Shown in pieces: positions 1-6,725 of a stretch of DNA of 21,208 nucleotides (positions are counted from its first letter, which is position 1; every line of letters begins with the position of its first letter). The position numbers and the translations under genes were made by a program. The notes beneath the pieces are model-generated. The model was given only the letters and a program-made list of their open reading frames with translations, searched no databases and had not been told where the DNA came from. Source of the DNA: Bacilli bacterium (GTDB taxonomy: Bacteria; Bacillota_I; Bacilli_A; RFN20; CAG-826); NCBI GenBank assembly GCA_024413875.1, contig JAKSVY010000028.1, positions 1 through 21,208 on the forward strand, in the 5' to 3' direction.

Positions 1-869
1 GACATTAAACCTTCTTTAATATCAGTGCCAGCAATTTCAAGAGAGTCAGTAACTAAGACTGTTTTTTCAATTCCTTTACACTTAAGAATTAATTTAATTA
101 AATCTAAAGGTAAATGTTTACCATCCGCGATGATTTCACAAGTTAAATCATCTAAAAGGTAAGCAGATTCAATAACGCCTAATCTTCTAAATCCATGGTC
201 TCTTGTAATAGTTGATGTACAAGAATATAAATGGGTAACCATAGTTGCTCCGTTATTAACAGCAGTTAATACATCATCGTAGATAGCATTACTATGTCCA
301 ATTGATGGGATGATGTTGTGAGATGAAATAAACTTCGCAAATTCCCCATTTTTATCGTTTTCAGGAGCGTAAGTCCATTTCTTGATATATTTACCATATT
401 CTTCCACAAAAGGAACGTATTCTTCCTTAATTGGAGGAGTAATAAAATCTGGGCATTGCGCACCTGCTTGATCTTTAGAAAGATATGGTCCTTCTAAATG
501 AACGCCTGGTACGTTTGATTTAATTTTTCCGGTTTTAAGAGCCTCAACAACATTAAGTGTAGCCTTTTTCATTACCTCGAAAGGTCCCGCTGTGACAGTA
601 GGAAGAATAGTTGTAGTTCCATGTTTTAAATGGAAGTTACAAGCATTAATAACATCATCTACTGTGTTATTGATAAATGGATATCCGCCTCCACCATGGG
701 TGTGGATTTCAATAAAACCAGGTGAAACAAAACTACCAGTGTAATCATATTCTTTATCAGCTGGTTTATTTTCTTTACTAACTTCTATTATCTTTCCATC
801 TTCAATGTAAATATAACCATCAAAGAGAGAGTCTAATAAAACAATTTTGTTACTTTTAATTTTAATCAT
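1..869 (-). CDS. nagA: N-acetylglucosamine-6-phosphate deacetylase, 3' end cut by window edge
   Basis: NagA removes the acetyl group from GlcNAc-6-phosphate to give glucosamine-6-phosphate and acetate in the cytoplasm. The first 289 residues are present; full proteins of the family have about 380-400, so roughly a quarter lies beyond base 1. Visible amidohydrolase features are the HTHGGGG metal motif (His56, His58) after a short beta-sandwich start, the HLEGP motif with Glu126, GHSNA (His192), THLYS (His213), ADGKH (His252) and VTDS with the catalytic Asp275. The start ATG lies 2 nt after the stop of the deaminase fusion. No good Shine-Dalgarno precedes it, so translation is probably coupled. 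The usual HLFNAM motif reads HLYSCT here, which marks a divergent subfamily. NagA next to a NagB domain supports amino-sugar catabolism. The family assignment is firm; the exact acyl-sugar substrate is inferred. Confidence 0.93.
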   Translation of the reverse strand, partial: MIKIKSNKIVLLDSLFDGYIYIEDGKIIEVSKENKPADKEYDYTGSFVSPGFIEIHTHGGGGYPFINNTVDDVINACNFHLKHGTTTILPTVTAGPFEVMKKATLNVVEALKTGKIKSNVPGVHLEGPYLSKDQAGAQCPDFITPPIKEEYVPFVEEYGKYIKKWTYAPENDKNGEFAKFISSHNIIPSIGHSNAIYDDVLTAVNNGATMVTHLYSCTSTITRDHGFRRLGVIESAYLLDDLTCEIIADGKHLPLDLIKLILKCKGIEKTVLVTDSLEIAGTDIKEGLM

Positions 870-871
870 AA

Positions 872-2482
872 TTATAAAAGTGATGCGCTATCTGCATCTA
901 AATACAATACTGCACTGTCGTGCTTTCTTAAAATTGAGGCAGGACAATGTTCATCAATTGTTCCATTAATTGTTTCTTTAACGGCGTTAGCCTTTGTCTT
1001 ACAAGGAACGATGCAGAATAAGTGTGATGCTTTAAATAATGTTGGAATTGTTAAAGTCATCGCGTGAGTTGGAACATCTTCAAATGTTTTGAAGCAACCA
1101 TCATTAACTTGTTGTTGTCTACATACATCATCAAGTTTAACTGGCTTAACAACTTCCTTATCATTAAAGTCTGCTACTCCAGGATCATTGAAGGCAATGT
1201 GTCCATTTTCACCGATACCGAGAACAACAACATCAGTTGGATTATTCTTTAAGATTTCTCCATAACGAACAGCTTCTTTATATGGATCTTTTGCGGTGAT
1301 ATCAATATAGTTAACACTCTTAAATGGAACAAGGCCAAAAATATGTGCTTTTAAGAAGTTTCCAAATCCTTGTGGAGCATCTTTATCAAGACCAATATAT
1401 TCATCCATATGGAAGGCATTAATTCTTTCCCACGGAATAGTTTTATCATTCACTAACGCAAGTAAAACATCGTTTTGACTTGGGGCAGCTGCAAAAATAA
1501 CATTAATTGATTCTTTTTCTTTTAATAATTTTTTAAAACATTCTGCAACATCTTTAGCAGCGGCTTCGCCCATCATTACTCTATTTGGATATGCATTTAC
1601 TAATAATTTATCTTTTACAAATGTAGTCATATTCATGGCCCCTTCCATTTCAATTTTTGAACTATTTACACCAACAAGGAATGCCTCTTTTGCATCTTTA
1701 AACTTGTATGGATTTACAAATGTTTTTCCCACTAAAGCATTTAAACCATTAAATGTTTCAAGATGTGGTTCGATTGTTGCAATAACGTCTTTACTAAATT
1801 CATTTAAGAACATCGAAACAATGCATTTCATTTTTGCTTCGCCTTTACCGGCTGGAACAACTGCTCCTTCTGATAAAGAATCTTTAAGATGAAAATATTG
1901 AATGTAATTTTTTAAGTGCTTGTAAGCTTCAACAGGATTAACTCCATCAAGGATAAAGTTGCCCATATCGAAAACTGCTTTTAATCTTCCACCAAAATGG
2001 TTTAATAACTTTTCAATATTATTGATTTGTTCACCATAGATAAGAGCTTCATTTTCGTGGCAAAGAACAACTTCGTATTTATCTGCTAAATCAAGCATTG
2101 CCTCAAGTCTTCTAAATACTTCTTTTTCAAAATCATCAAACGGAATGTTTGTTTTGTTATAGAAACTGAACATTCTAATGTATTTAGTATCAAAGACTGT
2201 CGCGATTTTATAAAACTTCTCTACCTTTTTTAAATGTTCATCAAAGTCATCAGTAATATCAATTTTGCCTAAAGGTGAACCAATCGCAGATACTTTGATA
2301 TTGTTTGCTTTTAATCTTTTAGCAAACTCTTCTAATTCTTCAAATGAATAATCAGCCAAACCTTTAGATTCAATATTTCTTAATTCAATATATTCGAGTT
2401 TGTTATCTTTAATGACTTTTATTTGTTCATCAAAGTTTTGTGAATATTCATCCGCGAAAGCCGAAAGAATAACCTTATTCAT
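872..2482 (-). CDS. Fusion: sugar-phosphate isomerase/epimerase TIM barrel + NagB-type glucosamine-6-phosphate deaminase
   Basis: This is one uninterrupted 536-residue frame with two enzymes. Residues 1 to about 272 are a xylose isomerase-like TIM barrel (AP endonuclease 2 superfamily, COG1082 type). Its likely metal ligands are in HENE (142-145), FDMGN (Asp172), FHLKD (His198) and IEPH (Glu238), with a PAGKG loop near 210-214. Residues 283-536 are a NagB/SugP isomerase domain: HMDEY (catalytic Asp360), GIGENGHIAFNDP (422-434, ring-opening His428) and a C-terminal CPASILRKH motif. NagB converts glucosamine-6-phosphate to fructose-6-phosphate and ammonia. NagB proteins are normally about 240-260 residues and stand alone; the fusion is the oddity. 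A Shine-Dalgarno-like GGAAGGGG sits before Met283/Met285, so NagB may also be made separately. The substrate of the TIM barrel cannot be read from sequence. The gene starts 1 nt after the oxidoreductase upstream and ends 2 nt before nagA. Confidence 0.9.
   Translation of the reverse strand: MNKVILSAFADEYSQNFDEQIKVIKDNKLEYIELRNIESKGLADYSFEELEEFAKRLKANNIKVSAIGSPLGKIDITDDFDEHLKKVEKFYKIATVFDTKYIRMFSFYNKTNIPFDDFEKEVFRRLEAMLDLADKYEVVLCHENEALIYGEQINNIEKLLNHFGGRLKAVFDMGNFILDGVNPVEAYKHLKNYIQYFHLKDSLSEGAVVPAGKGEAKMKCIVSMFLNEFSKDVIATIEPHLETFNGLNALVGKTFVNPYKFKDAKEAFLVGVNSSKIEMEGAMNMTTFVKDKLLVNAYPNRVMMGEAAAKDVAECFKKLLKEKESINVIFAAAPSQNDVLLALVNDKTIPWERINAFHMDEYIGLDKDAPQGFGNFLKAHIFGLVPFKSVNYIDITAKDPYKEAVRYGEILKNNPTDVVVLGIGENGHIAFNDPGVADFNDKEVVKPVKLDDVCRQQQVNDGCFKTFEDVPTHAMTLTIPTLFKASHLFCIVPCKTKANAVKETINGTIDEHCPASILRKHDSAVLYLDADSASLL
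1639..1646 (-). promoter_or_regulatory. Internal Shine-Dalgarno-like site before the NagB domain
   Basis: On the minus strand GGAAGGGG lies 2 nt before the ATG at 1636 (Met283) and 8 nt before the ATG at 1630 (Met285). The second spacing is ideal for initiation. It falls exactly at the domain boundary, where a separate nagB start would lie. It may be a working internal start or a relic from before the fusion. The match to AGGAGG is partial, so activity is uncertain. Confidence 0.5.
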
Positions 2483-2483
2483 T

Positions 2484-3356
2484 TTAAATTGTTACCCTTC
2501 TAACCACTTCTTCTTTTCCACTATTAAGTGATTTATTAATAGCGTTTAAGATGAATACTGGTGCAATAAATTCTGTGTAGTCTGTCTTATTTTCATTGCT
2601 CATTAAAGTGTCGTAGAATTCTTCAAAATGATCTTCAAAGCACTTTTCTCCACCAGTTACAGTGATTTCCTTAAAGGCTGTACCTTCACTTGTGAAAACA
2701 CCAGCAGAATAAGAGTAATTGTCTTTTCCAAATAATCCAAGAACATCAAAGTCATCATATTTGAATGTAACAGATATTTGTCCTTTATAATCCCTAGCAA
2801 TAACACTTTTTGGGAACCATCCAAATATTGTTCCAACAATATCAACTAAGTGTTCAGAGTAGAAGAAGAAACCACCATGAGGGTTATCCATAGATATTGG
2901 GCTTCTTACAAAGCCACCCATAGTGCCTTTTTCTTCTCTAATTTTTTTGAGTTCGACAACAGAATCATCGAGTTTTAATGATGATCCACCTGTTAATTTG
3001 ATATCCATTTCTTTAGCAAGTGTGGCAAGTTCAATCGCATCTTCTTCCTTACAAGTAATTGGTTTATCAACAAACATTGTGATTCCTTTTCTCATATAAG
3101 GTTTAATGAATTCAAAATGATAATCACCATGACGTGCAGTATTAATAACTCCTTCAGGAGCATCTTTAACTAACTCTTCACAAGATGACATTTGTGGAAT
3201 GTTATAAGATTCTGAAAGCTTTGCTTGAGCTTCCTTATCAATTGAAAAGCAACCAATAACTTTTAAATTATCGTATTTGCGGTTTGCTTTAATATAATCA
3301 GCAAATTGCTTAGCGTGTGAATTTTCACAACCGAGCATAACAACATTTTTCATCAT
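2484..3356 (-). CDS. Short divergent Gfo/Idh/MocA-family oxidoreductase
   Basis: This 290-residue cytoplasmic protein has an N-terminal Rossmann-like part (about 1-120) and a C-terminal alpha/beta part typical of NAD(P)-dependent sugar dehydrogenases. The family's EKP motif reads DKP (97-99), with Lys98 retained, and a candidate catalytic His169 lies in SEHLVD. The glycine-rich dinucleotide motif is degenerate: residues 8-15 read LGCENSHA instead of GxGxxG. The protein is also 40-140 residues shorter than its three neighbours, mainly in the C-terminal half. Cofactor binding may therefore be altered. It starts with two Met codons; the first ATG overlaps the TGA stop of the upstream gene (ATGA), a classic coupling junction. 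The substrate is unknown; a sugar or sugar derivative is expected from the family and the context. Confidence 0.85.
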   Translation of the reverse strand: MMKNVVMLGCENSHAKQFADYIKANRKYDNLKVIGCFSIDKEAQAKLSESYNIPQMSSCEELVKDAPEGVINTARHGDYHFEFIKPYMRKGITMFVDKPITCKEEDAIELATLAKEMDIKLTGGSSLKLDDSVVELKKIREEKGTMGGFVRSPISMDNPHGGFFFYSEHLVDIVGTIFGWFPKSVIARDYKGQISVTFKYDDFDVLGLFGKDNYSYSAGVFTSEGTAFKEITVTGGEKCFEDHFEEFYDTLMSNENKTDYTEFIAPVFILNAINKSLNSGKEEVVRRVTI

Positions 3357-4342
3357 AATTTAATTTCCTTTCCATTAGAGGCATACATTGAGAGAATTAA
3401 GCGTACAACCTTGCTTCCTTCATAAAAATCAATTAAGAATGGTCTATCTTCTCTAACACAGTTATAGAAATCAGTAATTAAGTATTGGTGACCATAACCC
3501 CATTCTTTTTTACCACTCTCATTTGCAATTGTTTTAACATCAACCTGTTTGCTATCAATAATTAGATTTTCACCAATGTAATAGATAGTGTGTTTGCTAT
3601 TTTGAAGAGCAATCATAATCTCGTGAGATACGTTATTTGCGTTACTTGCTTCAATAAGGAACCTTCTACCATCGTTATATTTGAAAATACCAAAGGCTGA
3701 TTCTTCTACATCAATAACATCTTTCAATGTGTCATTAAATGTATATGCGATAACACTATCAGGATAGCCCATGAAATAGCTAACTAAATCGAGAGTGTGT
3801 AAGGCTTGGTTAATCATTACTCCACCACCTTCAGTAGCTTTCTTGCCTCTCCATAAATCGTGAATGTAATAATCTTTATTTCTACACCAAGATAATGTTC
3901 CGTTTGCAGATACACATTTATCTTCTTCCATCATTGATTTGATTAATTTAGATACAGGTTCAAATCTTCTTTGCATACAAACACCAAGTTTGGCCTTTGA
4001 GGATTTAACAGCTTTTTCAATATCATCTAATTGTTCAAATGAAATCGCTAATGGCTTTTCACAGATAACATTGATGTTTCTATTTAATGCCGCAATAACC
4101 ATTTCAGCATGAAGATAATGAGGCGTACAAATATGAACTACATCGATATTTTCTTTATCTAACATTTCGATATAGTTTTCATACACATTAGCAGATAAAT
4201 TATGTTTTTCTTTTACGGCGTTTGCCTTGTCTAAAACAATGTCACATAAAGCGACAATATTTTCTTTGTTTGCTAGTAACGCATCTACGTGCATACTAGA
4301 TACGACACCTAAGCCAATAATTGCTGCGTTTAATTTTTCCAT
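3353..4342 (-). CDS. Gfo/Idh/MocA-family oxidoreductase
   Basis: This 329-residue cytoplasmic NAD(P)-dependent dehydrogenase is the most canonical of the four paralogues here. It has a Rossmann motif IIGLGVVSSMH (8-18), an EKP motif (95-97) with catalytic Lys96, and a GGGVMINQALHTLD segment (172-185) containing the conserved His182 that usually pairs with the EKP lysine. The family oxidises or reduces a sugar hydroxyl or carbonyl, commonly at C2, C3 or C4 of a pyranose or inositol. The overall look recalls nucleotide-sugar or glycoside 3-dehydrogenases, but sequence alone does not fix the substrate. The ATG is 2 nt after the upstream stop, and its TGA stop overlaps the next start, so it is translationally coupled on both sides. 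Confidence 0.92.
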   Translation of the reverse strand: MEKLNAAIIGLGVVSSMHVDALLANKENIVALCDIVLDKANAVKEKHNLSANVYENYIEMLDKENIDVVHICTPHYLHAEMVIAALNRNINVICEKPLAISFEQLDDIEKAVKSSKAKLGVCMQRRFEPVSKLIKSMMEEDKCVSANGTLSWCRNKDYYIHDLWRGKKATEGGGVMINQALHTLDLVSYFMGYPDSVIAYTFNDTLKDVIDVEESAFGIFKYNDGRRFLIEASNANNVSHEIMIALQNSKHTIYYIGENLIIDSKQVDVKTIANESGKKEWGYGHQYLITDFYNCVREDRPFLIDFYEGSKVVRLILSMYASNGKEIKL

Positions 4343-4344
4343 AA

Positions 4345-5634
4345 TTAGAACTTTTTAATCCTTAAGACTTTATTTGTCTTTCTTGCCTTTTCAGCGTAAT
4401 AACAAATTAAATGTGAATTAATTGAATCTTCAATTTTAGTAAGTGATGAAGTTACCTTATCACCGCGGAAGAACGCACATACATTGTGCATAATTCCGTA
4501 ATCACCACCAAAGTGAGAATCAATATGGACATCTCCATCTGGATGTTCAATATTTAAATCTATTACTTCTTCTTTAGTATCAATCGTCTTGAAATCAGTT
4601 GTAATAAGAGTGATTTTGTTTTCACCTAAATAACCAACGATTTCACCTTTTTCACCAACAATATGAATATGTCTATTAATCTTTGATGCCCCACCAACAA
4701 GGTTGTGTGTAGCAATTGATCCATTTGCGAATTCAATGCTTACACATTGTCTATCGACAATATCCATATCCGTCTTATAAACACATTTACCCATAATATC
4801 TGTCTTTAGATATTCGAGCTTTTCTTCCATTGTAATATCCTTGTAAGGTTTATTAATATTCTTCCAAGTATATTTAGGGAACCAGTCTTTGACTGCTTCA
4901 AAAATAGCAGCGTTATATAAACAAGTATCTTTAACTGGACATTGATAACAATATTCAGTTGCGCCTTCTGGAGCCTTTTCAGGGCAATACATTCTACGTG
5001 AACCAAAAGAAGATACTTTCTCTGGTGTAGTTTTGTTGTTTAACCAGCAGATTAAATCAATGTCGTGGCAACATTTGGCAAGAAGGAATGGGGATCCACA
5101 TTCTTTTTCGTTTCTCCACTTTCCACGAACATACGAGTTAACCATATGAACATTCCAAACGTGTTCATTTAATTGTAATGAAATAATTTCACCAATACGT
5201 CCATCATCAATTAAATTTTTAATTGTTGAATAAAATGGAGTGTATCTTAAAACATGGCAAACACAAATTTGGCAATTGTGTTTTCTTGCCGTAAGAATAA
5301 TCTTCTTTAATTTCTTTTCGTTTTCAACAATTGGCTTTTCTAACAAGAGATTATATCCGTGTTCGAGAAGAGGGATTGATGTTTCCAAATGAATTTGATC
5401 CATAGTCGCATTAATGACAAAATCACATTTGATATTCTTTGAAAGGAATTCATCGATAGAAAGGAAACAATTTTCTTTCTTAACATGAAGTTTTTCTGCT
5501 CCTTGTTCAAGCCTAAAAGGATTAGAATCAACAAGTGCGACGATTTCTAATTCATCTGGTTCTTGGTTAGAATAATCACCATAAATAGTCCCGCGGTTGC
5601 CTACACCAACAACCGCAGCTTTAAGTTTTTTCAT
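4345..5634 (-). CDS. Gfo/Idh/MocA-family oxidoreductase with a cysteine cluster
   Basis: This 429-residue oxidoreductase has a Rossmann motif GVGNRG (10-15), EKP at 99-101 (Lys100) and a KCCHDIDL segment (187-194) with the conserved His190. An insertion after the core carries four cysteines, C217-x11-C229-x2-C232-x5-C238, arranged like a zinc or metal knuckle; such an insert occurs in a subset of the family. I place the start at 5634 (MKKLKAAVVG), because the frame extended to 5667 would add 11 residues inside the upstream coding region and because MKKLK matches the start of the neighbouring paralogue. The ATG at 5634 lies 1 nt after the upstream TAA, with an AAAGAGA Shine-Dalgarno inside the previous gene. 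The reaction is likely sugar oxidation or reduction; the substrate is unknown. Confidence 0.9.
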   Translation of the reverse strand: MKKLKAAVVGVGNRGTIYGDYSNQEPDELEIVALVDSNPFRLEQGAEKLHVKKENCFLSIDEFLSKNIKCDFVINATMDQIHLETSIPLLEHGYNLLLEKPIVENEKKLKKIILTARKHNCQICVCHVLRYTPFYSTIKNLIDDGRIGEIISLQLNEHVWNVHMVNSYVRGKWRNEKECGSPFLLAKCCHDIDLICWLNNKTTPEKVSSFGSRRMYCPEKAPEGATEYCYQCPVKDTCLYNAAIFEAVKDWFPKYTWKNINKPYKDITMEEKLEYLKTDIMGKCVYKTDMDIVDRQCVSIEFANGSIATHNLVGGASKINRHIHIVGEKGEIVGYLGENKITLITTDFKTIDTKEEVIDLNIEHPDGDVHIDSHFGGDYGIMHNVCAFFRGDKVTSSLTKIEDSINSHLICYYAEKARKTNKVLRIKKF

Positions 5635-5635
5635 A

Positions 5636-6709
5636 TTAGAATCTCTTTTCAATTGGGTTAGCGTCATGAGCTTCGCTAATAACCTTAGTTGTTAACAATG
5701 CTTTTTCGGCTGTAATATACATTTCCTTACCATTAACAATGGCTTCATAAATATCGTCATATAATTTTTGTGTTCCAACATCAAAAGCAGTTCCTTCGTA
5801 TTCACCTTTAACTTCGTGAACAACAAGCTTTTCTCCACAGTAGCATGGATCACCATTTTCGTTAACAAGTGTATCTTGAACTGGTTCTCTAGGAACATTT
5901 TCTCCTGGAACAACGTATTTCATTTCATAAGAGAAGATGTTTGTTTTATAGCATCCTCTTGAACCAATAATTTTTACATTATATGGAGAATATGCATCTG
6001 TATTATTGATTTCGATATCCACTACTGGTTTACCAGGAGCAGTTAAAATAATCTTAACGAAGTCATCATAGTCACCAGCAGACATTTCTGTGTGTTGAAG
6101 ATTTGAATAAACAATCTTGAGATCTTTAGAGAAATCTAAGAATCCAACGCCTAAACCAATTGGGTGTGGTCCTGTATTGTAAGCATTTCCACCAACCATT
6201 TTTTGAAGTGTTTGCCAATCCCATCTACGTGAGAATCCACTAAAGCGGAGAGATACTTCTAAAATATCTCCTAAAGTTCCATCTTTAGCGAGCTTAAAAG
6301 CATGTTCACAATATGGGGCGTAGAAAGATTGTTGGAATGCTGCAATAAGAACATTGTTCTTTTTTGCTGTTTCAATTAAATCTCTACATTCTGCTTCACT
6401 CTTACAGAATGGCTTTTCACAAAGGACATTAAATCCATGTTCAAGTAAATCCTTTGAAATAGGATAGTGATCTTTTGAGTAAGAAGCATTGACCACTAAA
6501 TCAATATCTTTCTTATCGAATAATTCTGTATAGCTAGAAAGAATTGTTGCGTTTGGGAAAGCTTCTTTTGCTTTAGCTCTTCTTACTTCATGTTGATCGA
6601 CAACATAAGCGACATTGAATTTAGTATTCTTTTCACTTAAATAGAATTCGCCATGGATTTGTCTTCCACTACGTCCTTGACCAATAATTGCAATGTTTAA
6701 TTTTTTCAT
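5636..6709 (-). CDS. Gfo/Idh/MocA-family oxidoreductase (first of four)
   Basis: This 357-residue cytoplasmic dehydrogenase has a Rossmann motif IIGQGRSGRQIH (8-19), EKP at 98-100 (Lys99) and GPHPIGLG (180-187), where His182 takes the place of the family's catalytic histidine. The C-terminal half is the usual substrate-binding alpha/beta fold. It is the first of four tandem paralogues that differ in length (357, 429, 329 and 290 residues) and in their motifs, so they look like different enzymes rather than recent duplicates. It follows the BIG2/GLUG lipoprotein gene by 16 nt, and that gap carries an AAGAGGT Shine-Dalgarno immediately after the upstream TAA. The substrate is inferred to be an imported amino sugar or glycoside. 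Confidence 0.91.
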   Translation of the reverse strand: MKKLNIAIIGQGRSGRQIHGEFYLSEKNTKFNVAYVVDQHEVRRAKAKEAFPNATILSSYTELFDKKDIDLVVNASYSKDHYPISKDLLEHGFNVLCEKPFCKSEAECRDLIETAKKNNVLIAAFQQSFYAPYCEHAFKLAKDGTLGDILEVSLRFSGFSRRWDWQTLQKMVGGNAYNTGPHPIGLGVGFLDFSKDLKIVYSNLQHTEMSAGDYDDFVKIILTAPGKPVVDIEINNTDAYSPYNVKIIGSRGCYKTNIFSYEMKYVVPGENVPREPVQDTLVNENGDPCYCGEKLVVHEVKGEYEGTAFDVGTQKLYDDIYEAIVNGKEMYITAEKALLTTKVISEAHDANPIEKRF

Positions 6710-6725
6710 ATTCTAAATACCTCTT

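Noticed and set aside
1635..1892. Plus-strand 85-codon open frame opposite the TIM barrel
   Set aside because: It is antisense to a conserved enzyme region, with no ribosome binding site and no recognisable domain.
5635..5667. Upstream extension of the 4345-5634 oxidoreductase to an ATG at 5667
   Set aside because: It would overlap the previous gene by 32 bp and add 11 residues (MTLTQLKRDSN) ahead of a canonical MKKLKAAVVG Rossmann start that sits 1 nt after the upstream TAA, like the other junctions.
2484..6709. Recent tandem duplication of one oxidoreductase gene
   Set aside because: The four paralogues differ in length, dinucleotide motif and active-site segment, and I see no long identical stretches, so they are old, distinct members of the family.
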